A DNA stretch of 35,049 bases from an uncultured Roseburia sp. (GCA_947174805.1 CAMWKH010000030.1:1-35049); one strand, 5' to 3'; counted from the first letter of the stretch, positions 8,856 to 17,517 are shown. Program-made: numbers and translations. The notes: generated by a model not told the origin, from the letters alone.

Positions 8856-10211
8856 TTACTCCTTCCTGGTTCTGGTGATATCCTTAAGCCACCCATAACT
8901 CATATAATGCTTATACACCACCGGTATTTTCCAAAACTCATCCAGACATAAGATAAAGTACACCACCATAGGGGGCAGATTCCACACAAATGCGCTTAGA
9001 AATCCCAGGGGCACACTGATACACCACATCACGATAATATCACATATCATGCCAAACCTGGAGTCTCCACCTGCCCGAAAAATGCCGGCTATAATTAAAG
9101 TGTTCATAGCCTGTCCAATCACATAGTACCCGCTAATCCAAAGCATAACCCCCAGGTAATCCTGAGCCCTGTCCGTAAGGGAAAAACAGGAAAAGACAAT
9201 GGGGCGCAGGCTTATCACAACAAGACCGGTTACAATCCCCACCAAAAGGGTGACATGGCATGCCCTGGAAGCATCTTTTCTGGCATCCTCAAGGCGTCCC
9301 TCTCCAATTTCAATGCCAAGAAGCACAGAGGCCCCTGCACCTAATGCAAAACATAAAATTGTACACAAATCCCTCACCGTTGTCACCACGGAGCTTGCCG
9401 CCACCATATCCGCATTCATATGTCCCATAATCACCGAGTACATGGAAAACGCCACGGTCCAGGCACAATCGTTTATCAATGCCGGAATGGAATATTTCAA
9501 AAAATCCTGGAATAAAAGTTTATTCCTGCCAAACATAACGTTTAAGCGAATCCGAAATGTTTTTCCCCGAAGTGCGTCTATCAAACACAAAAGTATTTCC
9601 ACTGTCCTGGCAATCACTGTGGCCAGCGCCACGCCAATCACACCCAGTTTGGGAGCTCCCAACAGCCCGAAAATAAACACTGCATTTAACACCACATTAA
9701 GGCCTAGCGCAATGGCGCTTATTATCGTGCTGATTTGGGCCCGCTCCATACTCCTTAGGGCACACAGATACACCTGGGAAAAACTCATCATCACATAGGA
9801 GATTCCTATCACCCTTAAATACCCTGCCCCAATGGAAATCAATGTATCATCCCCTGTATAAATCCTCATCAGCACTTCCGGGATAAAAATTGCCCCAAGA
9901 GCAATCACTGTGGTAATCACCACGGCAATTTTTATGGCGATTCCCATAACCGACTGGATGGAATCCGTATCTTTTTTCCCCCAGTACTGGGAGGAGAGCA
10001 TGGTAACTCCCGAGGAAATCCCAAAAAATAACCCCGACAAGAGAAACTGGAACTGATTTGCCAGGGAAACCGCCGAAAGTTCCGTCTGCCCCACATATCC
10101 CAGCATTAAAACATCCGCAGAATTCACTGCGTTTGTTATGAAATTCTGAATGGTAATGGGAATTACTAAAGCTGCTAAAGAACGGTAAAATGCTCTGCTT
10201 TCTGCTTTCAT
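8856..10211 (-). CDS. MATE family efflux transporter
   Basis: A 451-residue integral membrane protein with about twelve hydrophobic segments and the MATE/NorM layout of two six-helix halves. Typical stretches are NSADVLMLGYVGQTELSAVS near the N-terminus and GISSGVTMLSSQYWGKKD. Such carriers export drugs or metabolites in exchange for protons or sodium. The ATG at 10211 is chosen over the longer frame because an AAGGAG site sits five to eight bases upstream and MKAESRAFYR is the family-like start. It is the first gene of a minus-strand run that continues through the TPR lipoprotein and hflX. The substrate cannot be predicted. Confidence 0.92.
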   Translation of the reverse strand: MKAESRAFYRSLAALVIPITIQNFITNAVNSADVLMLGYVGQTELSAVSLANQFQFLLSGLFFGISSGVTMLSSQYWGKKDTDSIQSVMGIAIKIAVVITTVIALGAIFIPEVLMRIYTGDDTLISIGAGYLRVIGISYVMMSFSQVYLCALRSMERAQISTIISAIALGLNVVLNAVFIFGLLGAPKLGVIGVALATVIARTVEILLCLIDALRGKTFRIRLNVMFGRNKLLFQDFLKYSIPALINDCAWTVAFSMYSVIMGHMNADMVAASSVVTTVRDLCTILCFALGAGASVLLGIEIGEGRLEDARKDASRACHVTLLVGIVTGLVVISLRPIVFSCFSLTDRAQDYLGVMLWISGYYVIGQAMNTLIIAGIFRAGGDSRFGMICDIIVMWCISVPLGFLSAFVWNLPPMVVYFILCLDEFWKIPVVYKHYMSYGWLKDITRTRKE

Positions 10212-10251
10212 AAAAACTCCTTCTATGAATCTAAAACCAATGTTACTGTAG

Positions 10252-10289
10252 AAAAACAAAGACGGAGAGCCTAAAAAGCATCTCCGTCT
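10252..10289 (-). terminator. Intrinsic terminator after the small membrane protein gene
   Basis: On the minus strand a 9-bp perfect stem (AGACGGAGA/TCTCCGTCT, arms 10281-10289 and 10260-10268) is followed by a T-rich run. It separates the gene at 10305-10811 from the MATE operon. Confidence 0.85.
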
Positions 10290-10304
10290 GTCTTATTTTG
10301 GAAA

Positions 10305-10811
10305 TTAACATACACAAGATTGTAATTCTGTAAGGACTTTCATCACCTGTTTTTTGGGAACCACACAAACAAAAGTTCCTGATAAATCCTGCTCGTTCCC
10401 GCCTATCACCCGAACCCATCCGGAAACAAACATGGTATTATTTTTCTCAAATTCAATCTTTATGTATTTCATCGCCGTCAAAAGGCCTCTCCCGCACTTC
10501 CAGACATTTTCCCCATGTTCCGTTATGCTTTTATAGCCTTTTTTCCTAAGAAACTCTGATACTTTACGCTGTGTTTCTTCTATCTGTGAACACGCCACCT
10601 TTACCGTGGTCCGCTTTATTTTCCGCTTCACACAAAGCCCAACAACCATAAGAACAATTCCCACCACTGCAATGATAAAAAGCACTGCAAAAAATGGCGT
10701 CAAATAACTGCGCATTCCTATATAGATATTTCCTGCCAGAAGTAAAGGTAACAAACAAAAAACATAGGCAGAAATTGAAAATAGCAACATCCCTAAACCA
10801 GCCAAAAACAT
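10305..10811 (-). CDS. Small membrane protein of unknown function
   Basis: A 168-residue protein that I do not recognise with certainty. Residues about 1-27 and 38-62 are hydrophobic membrane segments, followed by a basic stop-transfer stretch (KRKIKRT). The rest, about 100 residues, is a soluble domain that should face the cytoplasm; it includes GENVWKCGRGLLTAMKYIKIEF and a CVC end. The soluble part recalls small clostridial domains of unknown function, but no motif points to an enzyme. It has its own near-consensus promoter and its own terminator, so it is an independent single-gene unit. An AGGAG site precedes the ATG. Confidence 0.7.
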   Translation of the reverse strand: MFLAGLGMLLFSISAYVFCLLPLLLAGNIYIGMRSYLTPFFAVLFIIAVVGIVLMVVGLCVKRKIKRTTVKVACSQIEETQRKVSEFLRKKGYKSITEHGENVWKCGRGLLTAMKYIKIEFEKNNTMFVSGWVRVIGGNEQDLSGTFVCVVPKKQVMKVLTELQSCVC

Positions 10812-10854
10812 GGACTTTTCTCCTCTCCGTTCGTATTATAATGCATTTCTATTT

Positions 10855-10883
10855 ACTATACTATAAATTTTTCTATAAGTCAA
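10855..10883 (-). promoter_or_regulatory. Promoter of the small membrane protein gene
   Basis: On the minus strand TTGACT (10878-10883), a 17-bp spacer and TATAGT (10855-10860) form a good housekeeping promoter about 45 bp before the start codon. It is divergent from the promoter of the two-component operon at 10917-10945. Confidence 0.75.
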
Positions 10884-10916
10884 TTACCGTGGATACAATT
10901 TCAGGTTAAACTTTGC

Positions 10917-10945
10917 TTGCGTTCTTTTCACTACAGAAATATAAT
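10917..10945 (+). promoter_or_regulatory. Promoter of the second two-component/ABC operon
   Basis: TTGCGT (10917-10922), a 17-bp spacer and TATAAT (10940-10945) lie 65 bp upstream of the regulator's start codon. The -10 box is consensus and the -35 box is moderate. Confidence 0.65.
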
Positions 10946-11010
10946 AACCATATACTTATGCCATAAAATATATTAGCAAAAGGATTCCTATACAGAAGGT
11001 GGTTATTCAT

Positions 11011-11667
11011 ATGACAAATATTTTAGTCGTGGAAGACGATGTTTCCCTATCTTCCGGGCTTACCTATGCCCTGGAAAAGGAAGGATATCACGTCACACAT
11101 TGCAAAAATGCTGCCGATGCGCTTAAAATAACAGCCCAGCTTCATTTTGACCTTGCCCTTTTGGACATGCAGCTTCCCGACGGCCTGGGCAGGGAGATTG
11201 CCCTAAAACTAAATCCTTATAACACTCCAATTATATATTTAACCGTTGTGGACGACGAGGATGAAATTGTCACATCTCTAGAGGAGGGGGCCAAAGATTA
11301 TGTTACCAAGCCCTTTCGAATGCGGGAGCTTCTTGCACGGATAAAAAAAGCCCTGCACCATGAAAAAGAAAACGGCAGCATATTACGTATCGGAGAGGCA
11401 ATTATCGACGATGAGGCGGGCAGAGTCTTCATAAAAGACCAGGTAATACCTCTCACCGCTTTGGAATACCGGCTTTTGCTTATTTTTGCACAGAATAAAT
11501 CGATTCTTTTGAAAAGGGAGCAGATTTTGGAACACATATGGGATATCAGCGGTAATTTCGTGGAGGACAACACGCTGACCGTATATGTGAAACGGCTGCG
11601 TGAAAAATTGGGAGATGCGGTAAATATTACAACAGTAAGGGGGATTGGATATCGTGTGGATAAATAA
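11011..11667 (+). CDS. Response regulator, OmpR family
   Basis: A 218-residue regulator with the receiver pocket EDD (8-10), phospho-acceptor D52 in ALLDMQLP, switch T78 and K100 in VTKPF. A winged helix follows and ends in TTVRGIGYRVDK. A GTG codon upstream at 10999 is in frame but lies inside the ribosome binding site (AGAAGGTGG, about eight bases before the ATG), so the ATG at 11011 is chosen. The gene heads a plus-strand operon with a kinase, an ABC ATPase and an FtsX-like permease, and its 3' end overlaps the kinase frame by 23 bp. It probably controls the transporter genes behind it. Confidence 0.93.
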   Translation: MTNILVVEDDVSLSSGLTYALEKEGYHVTHCKNAADALKITAQLHFDLALLDMQLPDGLGREIALKLNPYNTPIIYLTVVDDEDEIVTSLEEGAKDYVTKPFRMRELLARIKKALHHEKENGSILRIGEAIIDDEAGRVFIKDQVIPLTALEYRLLLIFAQNKSILLKREQILEHIWDISGNFVEDNTLTVYVKRLREKLGDAVNITTVRGIGYRVDK

Positions 11668-12478
11668 AAAAGAACTTGTATCCCTCTCCCAGGGGATCCG
11701 CAGGGCGCTTGACGGAGAGCCCTTTGACCCCCGGGATAATAAGGAGGGCACCTTTAGTATTTTAAAAAACGATATCTATACCTTAACACATATGGAACAG
11801 GAGCAAAGAAATGTTTTGGCAAAAGAAAAAGAACTTTTGGCAAAGTATTTATCCGATATCTCCCACCAGTTAAAAACCCCGATTTCCTCCATTCTTCTTA
11901 TGACGGAGTTAATGACTGACGCTCCTGAAAAGACGAAACAGGAATTTCTTCGGAGCATAAAAAAAGAAATCCGCCATATGGAGTGGTTAGTTACCGCACT
12001 CTTAAAAATGGCTAAGCTGGATTCATCCATTGCTGATTTTAAGAAAGAAAAAATATGGGTGGGCAGTCTGCTGAAAGAGGCTCTTAAGTCCATGGAAATT
12101 ATACTGGATATCAGAAATCAGTCCGTACGTCTGAATCATGACCAGTGCCTCTATTGTGATAAAAAATGGACCGGGGAGGCCATGATTAATCTTTTGAAAA
12201 ATGCCTCGGAATGTTCCGGGGAAAACAGCGAAATTCTTGTAGACTGCGGTGAAAATCCCCTTTATGACTGGATATCCGTTACAGACGCAGGAGAAGGGCT
12301 TAAAAAAGAACAAATTTCCCGCCTGTTCCGCAGATTTGAAAGTTCCGGAAAAGAAAACGGCTACGGAATCGGGCTTCCCCTTGCTCTTTCCATCATGCGG
12401 GGACAAAATGGGGATATAGCGGTTTCCCCCGGCGGGAATGGAAATGGCGCTACATTTTTTATGAAATTTTACAAATAG
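11645..12478 (+). CDS. Histidine kinase lacking membrane segments
   Basis: A 277-residue kinase. The acceptor is H74 in SDISHQLKTPISS, then come an N box around INLLKNASE (181-189), TDAGEGL (213-219) and GYGIGL (239-244), so the catalytic parts look complete. No hydrophobic segment precedes the acceptor domain. The first 45 residues (ALDGEPFDPRDNKEGTFSILKNDI) resemble the linker that in related kinases follows the second membrane helix. The only long start is a TTG at 11645, inside the regulator gene; an internal ATG at residue 50 is another option. Either the N-terminal sensor was lost by deletion or this is a true soluble kinase that takes its signal from another protein, perhaps the permease. 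Start uncertain. Confidence 0.82.
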   Translation: MDIVWINKKELVSLSQGIRRALDGEPFDPRDNKEGTFSILKNDIYTLTHMEQEQRNVLAKEKELLAKYLSDISHQLKTPISSILLMTELMTDAPEKTKQEFLRSIKKEIRHMEWLVTALLKMAKLDSSIADFKKEKIWVGSLLKEALKSMEIILDIRNQSVRLNHDQCLYCDKKWTGEAMINLLKNASECSGENSEILVDCGENPLYDWISVTDAGEGLKKEQISRLFRRFESSGKENGYGIGLPLALSIMRGQNGDIAVSPGGNGNGATFFMKFYK

Positions 12479-12492
12479 TCACGAAGGAGTCA

Positions 12493-12524
12493 CTTTTCTT
12501 GCTTATCCTATGAAATAAGAAAAG
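12493..12524 (+). promoter_or_regulatory. Hairpin overlapping the ribosome binding site of the ABC ATPase
   Basis: CTTTTCTT (12493-12500) can pair with AAGAAAAG (12517-12524), and an imperfect inner TTAT/ATAA pairing extends the stem. The 3' arm enters the AAAGGAGG site (12521-12528) of the following gene, so folding could limit its translation. This is a sequence observation; any function is inferred. Confidence 0.35.
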
Positions 12525-12534
12525 GAGGTGCTCT

Positions 12535-13218
12535 ATGGAAATTTTAGAAGTAAAGGAGCTGACAAAAATATATGGAAAGGGCGATAACCAGGTTATTGCC
12601 TTAGACCATGTGAGTTTTCAGGTAAAAAAAGGCGAATTTGTGGCCATTGTAGGAGCGTCGGGCTCAGGGAAATCTACCCTTATGAATTTAATGGGGGGCA
12701 TAGACCGGCCCACATCAGGAGATGTTATTGTGGACGGTAAGCAGATTTTTGCCATGAGCGAAAGTTCTCTGGCAATTTTCCGCCGGAGAAATATCGGTAT
12801 TGTCTACCAGTTTTATAATTTGATCCCGAATCTCACCGTAGACGAAAATATTATGCTCCCCTGTCTGTTGGACAATCGAAAGCCTGATTCCAGAAAATTG
12901 TCAAAAATCGTGGAAATGACAGGTTTATCCCACCGCAGAAACCATCTTCCGGGGGAGCTCTCCGGCGGCCAGCAGCAGAGGGTGTCCGTGGGCAGGGCCC
13001 TCATCAACGACCCGGCTTTTATTTTAGCCGACGAGCCCACAGGAAATCTAGACAGCAAGGCGGGGAGGGAAATTATAGAACTTCTTATGTCGGCCAACCG
13101 GAAGGCAAACCAGACCCTGATTTTGATTACCCACGATGAAAATATCGCATTGCAGGCGGACAGAATCATAACCATCAGCGACGGGCGGATGATAAGAGAT
13201 GAGGTGATGCGTGTATGA
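12535..13218 (+). CDS. ABC transporter ATP-binding protein (MacB/BceA class)
   Basis: A 227-residue ATPase with Walker A GASGSGKS (40-47), signature LSGGQ (142-146), Walker B FILADEP (162-168) and the switch histidine in ILITHDE. Sequence and length fit the class that works with FtsX-type permeases in peptide resistance, lipoprotein release or mechanotransmission. A strong AAAGGAGG site precedes the ATG. The stop overlaps the permease start by four bases (ATGA), showing coupled translation. Together with the regulator and kinase upstream it forms a complete signalling and transport unit. Confidence 0.93.
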   Translation: MEILEVKELTKIYGKGDNQVIALDHVSFQVKKGEFVAIVGASGSGKSTLMNLMGGIDRPTSGDVIVDGKQIFAMSESSLAIFRRRNIGIVYQFYNLIPNLTVDENIMLPCLLDNRKPDSRKLSKIVEMTGLSHRRNHLPGELSGGQQQRVSVGRALINDPAFILADEPTGNLDSKAGREIIELLMSANRKANQTLILITHDENIALQADRIITISDGRMIRDEVMRV

Positions 13219-15203
13219 ATATCTTGTGTTCCTTTGCTTTCCATCAGTTAAAAAGAAAAAAGAGCAGAACCATGATTACGGCTGCAGCAATCGCCCTGTC
13301 CGCCGCGTTGCTCACGGCAGTGGTTAATTTTGCAGCCAGCGGCAATAGGATGCTCTCCGGTTTTCTGGGCAGTGACTACGGCCTGTATGGCAATGCCTAT
13401 ACGATGCTGCTGCTCATTCCAGCCGCATTTCTGGCAGCACTGATTATCGCCATGTCCGTAATTGTGATTTCCAATGCATTCCGCATGAGTGCAAATGAAC
13501 GGATCTCCCAGTTCGGCACTTTAAAATGCGTGGGGGCAACCAAAAACCAAATATATAAAACTATAATGTATGAGTGTATCCTGCTGTGCACCGGGGCTAT
13601 TCCTCTTGGTATTTTATTGGGATATCTCTTAAGCTTCGCCGGTATCGGGGTTGTGAACCTTTATATGGAAGAGCTGAATGTCCTGGTGCGCTCTATGATG
13701 AAGCAGGTCAATTTTCAACTTTCCTTTGTTTTTTCCCCTGCTGCCCTGCTGATTTCCCTCGTCATTTCCCTGGGAACAGTTCTTTTTGCCGCCATGCTCC
13801 CTGCCAGAAAGGCAATGGGCATTTCAGCCCTGGACTGTCTGCGAAACGGAGGGGAGACAGACACACAAGGATATAAGCACACAAAAATGATCCTTGATGC
13901 AAAGAGAAATATCGAATATCAGCTGGCCAAAAAAAACGTGTCAACTAACCGCAGGCGGATGCACTCAGCGGTTACGGCTTTTACCATCAGTATCATGCTG
14001 TTTGTCACTATGAGCGGGTTAAAGGAAATTGCAGGGGGGATACAATCTTATCTCTATCAGGACTACGGATGTACGGTAATTGCGGATTATACTGCAAAAT
14101 TTAAAAATACGATTCATCCCAAAACCGGACGTAGGCAGCAGGAATGCGCTTATCCCATTGATGCAAAAACAGCGGAAGAGATTACAGAAAAACTTAAAGG
14201 TTACCAGGACACAGACATCTACGGAAGCGGGCAGGATTATTCCACCTACGCTGCTATTCTTACCCCCCAGGATTTAACAGAAGATATGCAGAAAGTCCTA
14301 TTCCGGGAAACCGGTGAAAATCCGGAAATTATTTTGGATGTGGAGAGAATTATTCTGGATGACAAACATTACAGGGAAGTGTGCAAGCAGGCCAAAACAG
14401 CGTACGGCGGGATTATCCTGCTTAACGATTATAAATATAACGATAAGGGAACAGAACGGCACATTGCTCCTTTGTCAATGACTGTTTCCACACTGAAATT
14501 GGAAAAAGCGGACGGATGCCTGGATGATATAACGATTGACGGCGTGCTTAAAGCTTCGGAAATCCCAAAGGAGCTTATGTATCCAAATACAAATCCCATC
14601 CGGCTTATTGTCCCTTCTGAGGGAATCTCCCTGCGGGGATATAACTGGATGGCATCCCCGGAGGATGAGGATGGATTTATGGAATATGCCCGTGCCGTAC
14701 TGGAAAGCTATTTCCCCCAAAACGGCATGGACTATGACAAAGCAGGGTACACAAGCAGAGTATATGGCGCACAGGACTTTGTAAAAATCATGAATATCGC
14801 AATTATCCTTGCCGCCTTTTTCCTCTATGCCTTTGTATTTCTCTTAGGATTGATTGGCGTACTGAATGTCATAAGCACTGTCAGTTTCCAGATTAAATTA
14901 AGGGCCAGGGAGCTTGCAGTTTTGCAGAGTGTGGGGATGCCATCCGAATCTGTACAAAAGATGCTCAATATAGAAAGTATCCTTTGCTGGGGGAAAGCGG
15001 TGATCGTGGGACTTCCAGCCGGTATGTGTATCGTTTTTATTATGATGCGCTGTGTAAAAATTCTATTTCCCGTTTCTTTCCATATGCCATGGGCAGCAAT
15101 TATAATAACAATTTTAATCTCTTTTCTTGTAATGTGGGGAACGATACGGATTTCCGCAAGGGCATTAAAAAAGCAGAATATTATAGAGACCATCAGAATT
15201 TAA
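13215..15203 (+). CDS. FtsX-like ABC transporter permease
   Basis: A 662-residue permease with two FtsX-type halves. The first has a leading membrane helix (about 20-40) and a three-helix block up to about residue 200, including SANERISQFGTLKCVGATK, a typical coupling segment. The second half, about 515-655, has a matching segment (LRARELAVLQSVGMPSE). Between the halves, after a membrane helix near 250-270, lies a large extracellular domain of about 230 residues. The architecture is the two-half SalY/YknZ-like one rather than the ten-helix BceB form seen at 1864-3969, so the two modules in this window are not recent duplicates. The transported molecule is unknown. A strong terminator follows. 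Confidence 0.9.
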   Translation: MNILCSFAFHQLKRKKSRTMITAAAIALSAALLTAVVNFAASGNRMLSGFLGSDYGLYGNAYTMLLLIPAAFLAALIIAMSVIVISNAFRMSANERISQFGTLKCVGATKNQIYKTIMYECILLCTGAIPLGILLGYLLSFAGIGVVNLYMEELNVLVRSMMKQVNFQLSFVFSPAALLISLVISLGTVLFAAMLPARKAMGISALDCLRNGGETDTQGYKHTKMILDAKRNIEYQLAKKNVSTNRRRMHSAVTAFTISIMLFVTMSGLKEIAGGIQSYLYQDYGCTVIADYTAKFKNTIHPKTGRRQQECAYPIDAKTAEEITEKLKGYQDTDIYGSGQDYSTYAAILTPQDLTEDMQKVLFRETGENPEIILDVERIILDDKHYREVCKQAKTAYGGIILLNDYKYNDKGTERHIAPLSMTVSTLKLEKADGCLDDITIDGVLKASEIPKELMYPNTNPIRLIVPSEGISLRGYNWMASPEDEDGFMEYARAVLESYFPQNGMDYDKAGYTSRVYGAQDFVKIMNIAIILAAFFLYAFVFLLGLIGVLNVISTVSFQIKLRARELAVLQSVGMPSESVQKMLNIESILCWGKAVIVGLPAGMCIVFIMMRCVKILFPVSFHMPWAAIIITILISFLVMWGTIRISARALKKQNIIETIRI

Positions 15204-15215
15204 GGGAGACTAAAA

Positions 15216-15252
15216 AAATTGCCTGTGTGCATAGAAATGCCACAGGCAGTTT
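15216..15252. terminator. Bidirectional terminator between the permease and the radical SAM gene
   Basis: Arms 15216-15227 (ending GCCTGTG) and 15241-15252 (starting CACAGGC) pair over 12 bp with one wobble. An inner GCAT/ATGC extension closes on an AGAA loop. The A-rich and T-rich flanks suit both convergent genes. Confidence 0.85.
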
Positions 15253-15263
15253 AACTCCGTCCA

Positions 15264-16100
15264 TCACACGTTCCCCACATACACATTTTCCAGATACCTC
15301 CCAGCCGTCTTGGCAAGGCGGTACAGATGCTCCACATCCGTGGCTTCTCTGTCCTTCATGCGGTACTGTGGAAAAAAGCGGGTGATGTGGAGAGGAATTG
15401 AGGGACGTAAACTGGAAATCCATTCAGCCTGCGCCTCCATATCCTCAGGAGAATCGTTTTCTCCAGGTACAATCAGCGTAGTCAGTTCCACATGGCAGCT
15501 TTCCGCCGCTCTCGCAATAAAAGCTTTCACCGTCTCCAGATCTCCCCCAAGCTTCCGATAGTACTCCTCACGAAAGCCTTTCAGGTCAATATTCATGGCA
15601 TCTATCCAGGGCAGCAGTTCCTCAAGCACTTGCTGGGAAGCAGTACCGTTGGTCACAAGAACATTAAGCATGCCGTATTCTCTCACCAGCCGGGCCGTAT
15701 CACGGACAAACTCCCAGCCCACCAGAGGCTCGTTATAAGTATAAGCTACGCCAATATTCACTGTCTCTTTCTGTCTTTTCCACGTTAGCGCTATTTCCGC
15801 AAGCTGTCCGGGAGAGACATCCCTCACATTAATCTCTCCTTTGTCCATCATGGAAATCTCGTGATTCTGGCAGAAAGGGCATCTGAGGTTGCAGCCATAG
15901 CTTCCCACAGACAAGACCATACTTCCTGGATGATAATCCCGCAGAGGCTTCTTTTCAATGGGATCAGGCACCAAGGCGGTAATCCAGCCGTAATTTTTGC
16001 AGATAATTTCCCCACCTTCGTTTTTCCTTGCCCCGCACAGCCCCGTCTGTCCAGGCTCCAGTGCACAGTGATGCATACATACCTGGCAAATTGTTTTCAT
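15264..16100 (-). CDS. AmrS-like radical SAM enzyme
   Basis: A 279-residue radical SAM protein of the AmmeMemoRadiSam (AmrS) / pyruvate formate-lyase activase-like group. The iron-sulfur motif is C70-x3-C74-x2-C77 in GCNLRCPFCQN. The N-terminal cysteine-rich segment CQVCMHHCALEPGQTGLCGA is characteristic of AmrS. Downstream blocks AYTYNEPLVGWEF and MNIDLKGF fit the family barrel. The reaction of the family is not settled. The ATG at 16100 is chosen from an AGGAGG site seven bases upstream; the longer frame runs into the promoter. The usual AMMECR1 and Memo partners are not in this window. It has its own promoter within the end of the kinase gene. Confidence 0.9.
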   Translation of the reverse strand: MKTICQVCMHHCALEPGQTGLCGARKNEGGEIICKNYGWITALVPDPIEKKPLRDYHPGSMVLSVGSYGCNLRCPFCQNHEISMMDKGEINVRDVSPGQLAEIALTWKRQKETVNIGVAYTYNEPLVGWEFVRDTARLVREYGMLNVLVTNGTASQQVLEELLPWIDAMNIDLKGFREEYYRKLGGDLETVKAFIARAAESCHVELTTLIVPGENDSPEDMEAQAEWISSLRPSIPLHITRFFPQYRMKDREATDVEHLYRLAKTAGRYLENVYVGNV

Positions 16101-16142
16101 CAGAAATCCCCTCCTGTTCATCCAGCAGCTTATCCTGCCTTT

Positions 16143-16171
16143 ATTATATCCGTAAAACCCCCTACTGACAA
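16143..16171 (-). promoter_or_regulatory. Promoter of the radical SAM gene
   Basis: On the minus strand TTGTCA (16166-16171), a 17-bp spacer and TATAAT (16143-16148) form a near-consensus promoter. Its -35 box overlaps the last codons of the upstream kinase gene. It allows expression independent of the LanFEG operon. Confidence 0.75.
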
Positions 16172-17517
16172 CAGAAAAAAATCTCCACTTTTGCCCCGCC
16201 GGTTTCTTCCGAATTAGTAAGCAATACACTTCCGCCATGCCATTTGGCTATTGTTTTTGCAGAAAACAGGCCAATGCCATAATGCCTTCCGCCGCTTCTG
16301 CTTGCATCATCCATAAAAAACTGTTCTGTCCCGTGCAGCAATGCTTCTTTTGTAAAGCCGCTGCCCATGTCTTCCACCGTAAATGTCAGCTTCCCATCCT
16401 TTTCTTCCATAGAAATATGAATCGTTCCGCCTTCCACTGTATGTTCTGCCGCATTTATAATAATATTCATAACAGCTCTTACAACCAGATCATAAGCGAC
16501 ATCTGCCGTTTTACTGCTCCATTTCTCTTTCCAGTTAATTTTTAAACGGTAAACCTCCGCTAAGCCCAGGGTCTGTTTCCTGATATCCTCAAGAAGATCT
16601 GCTGTCCCTACCTTTTTTGTATTGTATAGATAACCATCTATAGATTGAGTTACTTCTATCAACGTCTGTACATAATTCTGTATCTGGGATGCACTGCTTA
16701 TCACGTATTCCATATAATTTTTCTGTTCTTCTGTAAGGTCTGTTTCAGAAAGAAGCTCTGCATTACCTCTTACGACAGTAAGGGGTGTTTTAATGTCATG
16801 GGCCAACGCAGACATTTGTCTGTTTTTATCCTGCTCTGTCTGCCATTGTCGTTCCAGAGAATCTTTCAAAGCAAGTCTCATCTCATTTATTGACAAAAGG
16901 CAGTCATCAATCTCTTTCACTCCGCAGTAAGATACCTCATATTCCAAATCCTGATTCTTGATTTTCTCTGCCGCTTTCATTATCGGCTGAATTTTTTCCT
17001 TCATCTTTTTTCCAAAAAACATGGAAGGCAGTAAAATAATAACCATTCCACACAGAATAACCATAATTGTCATGAAGTTCTGCGGCTCTATGAAGTGTTC
17101 CCTCAAAAATGCCGACCGATACATTGGGGTCAGTCTGTACTGCAGGACAACATACTCCTTCGGACGGTAAATAACTTTATAAAAATACCTTCCTGATACA
17201 GCCCCCTGATTTGCCGCATTCCAGGCAATTTCAAGGGAGTTTTCCGACATATTTCCCTTAAGTTTCTCACCTTCCAAAGAAAAAATCACATAGCGGCAAA
17301 GCGGCGGTATCATATCCTCCGTCACTTCATCCGCCTCCTGAATCAAATCATATGCCTCATTAATTTTCCGTTCTGCGTAATTCGCCGGATAAATACGGCC
17401 TGTGTTTACAAGAAGGTTAAATATAAAAATTGTGCATACCCCCAAAGTGAACAGTGCCAAAAGCATAACCAGTACATATCTCATAAAGATTCTGCTCAAT
17501 GTTCTTCTTTTTCCCAT
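16162..17517 (-). CDS. Sensor histidine kinase of the lantibiotic immunity cassette
   Basis: A 451-residue membrane kinase. Helix 1 spans about 12-37 and helix 2 about 147-169, leaving an extracellular sensor region of roughly 110 residues. A HAMP-like linker follows, then acceptor H240 in ALAHDIKTPLTVVRGN, an N box (NIIINAAEHT, 351-360), EDMGSGF (382-388) and GIGLFSA (414-420). The layout fits the NisK/SpaK-like and CprK-like kinases that sense lantibiotics (family knowledge). Its start overlaps the regulator gene by 22 bp, so the two are made together. It is the last gene of the lanFEG-regulator-kinase operon. The inducing peptide is unknown. Confidence 0.9.
   Translation of the reverse strand: MGKRRTLSRIFMRYVLVMLLALFTLGVCTIFIFNLLVNTGRIYPANYAERKINEAYDLIQEADEVTEDMIPPLCRYVIFSLEGEKLKGNMSENSLEIAWNAANQGAVSGRYFYKVIYRPKEYVVLQYRLTPMYRSAFLREHFIEPQNFMTIMVILCGMVIILLPSMFFGKKMKEKIQPIMKAAEKIKNQDLEYEVSYCGVKEIDDCLLSINEMRLALKDSLERQWQTEQDKNRQMSALAHDIKTPLTVVRGNAELLSETDLTEEQKNYMEYVISSASQIQNYVQTLIEVTQSIDGYLYNTKKVGTADLLEDIRKQTLGLAEVYRLKINWKEKWSSKTADVAYDLVVRAVMNIIINAAEHTVEGGTIHISMEEKDGKLTFTVEDMGSGFTKEALLHGTEQFFMDDASRSGGRHYGIGLFSAKTIAKWHGGSVLLTNSEETGGAKVEIFFCCQ

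Noticed and set aside
10212..10259. Possible promoter (TTGTTT and TTTTAG) ahead of the MATE gene
   Set aside because: Both boxes are poor and overlap the T-run of the upstream terminator, so the promoter of this operon remains unidentified.
10999..11010. Upstream GTG start for the response regulator
   Set aside because: It sits inside the AGAAGGTGG ribosome binding site; the ATG at 11011 has correct spacing and the usual family start.
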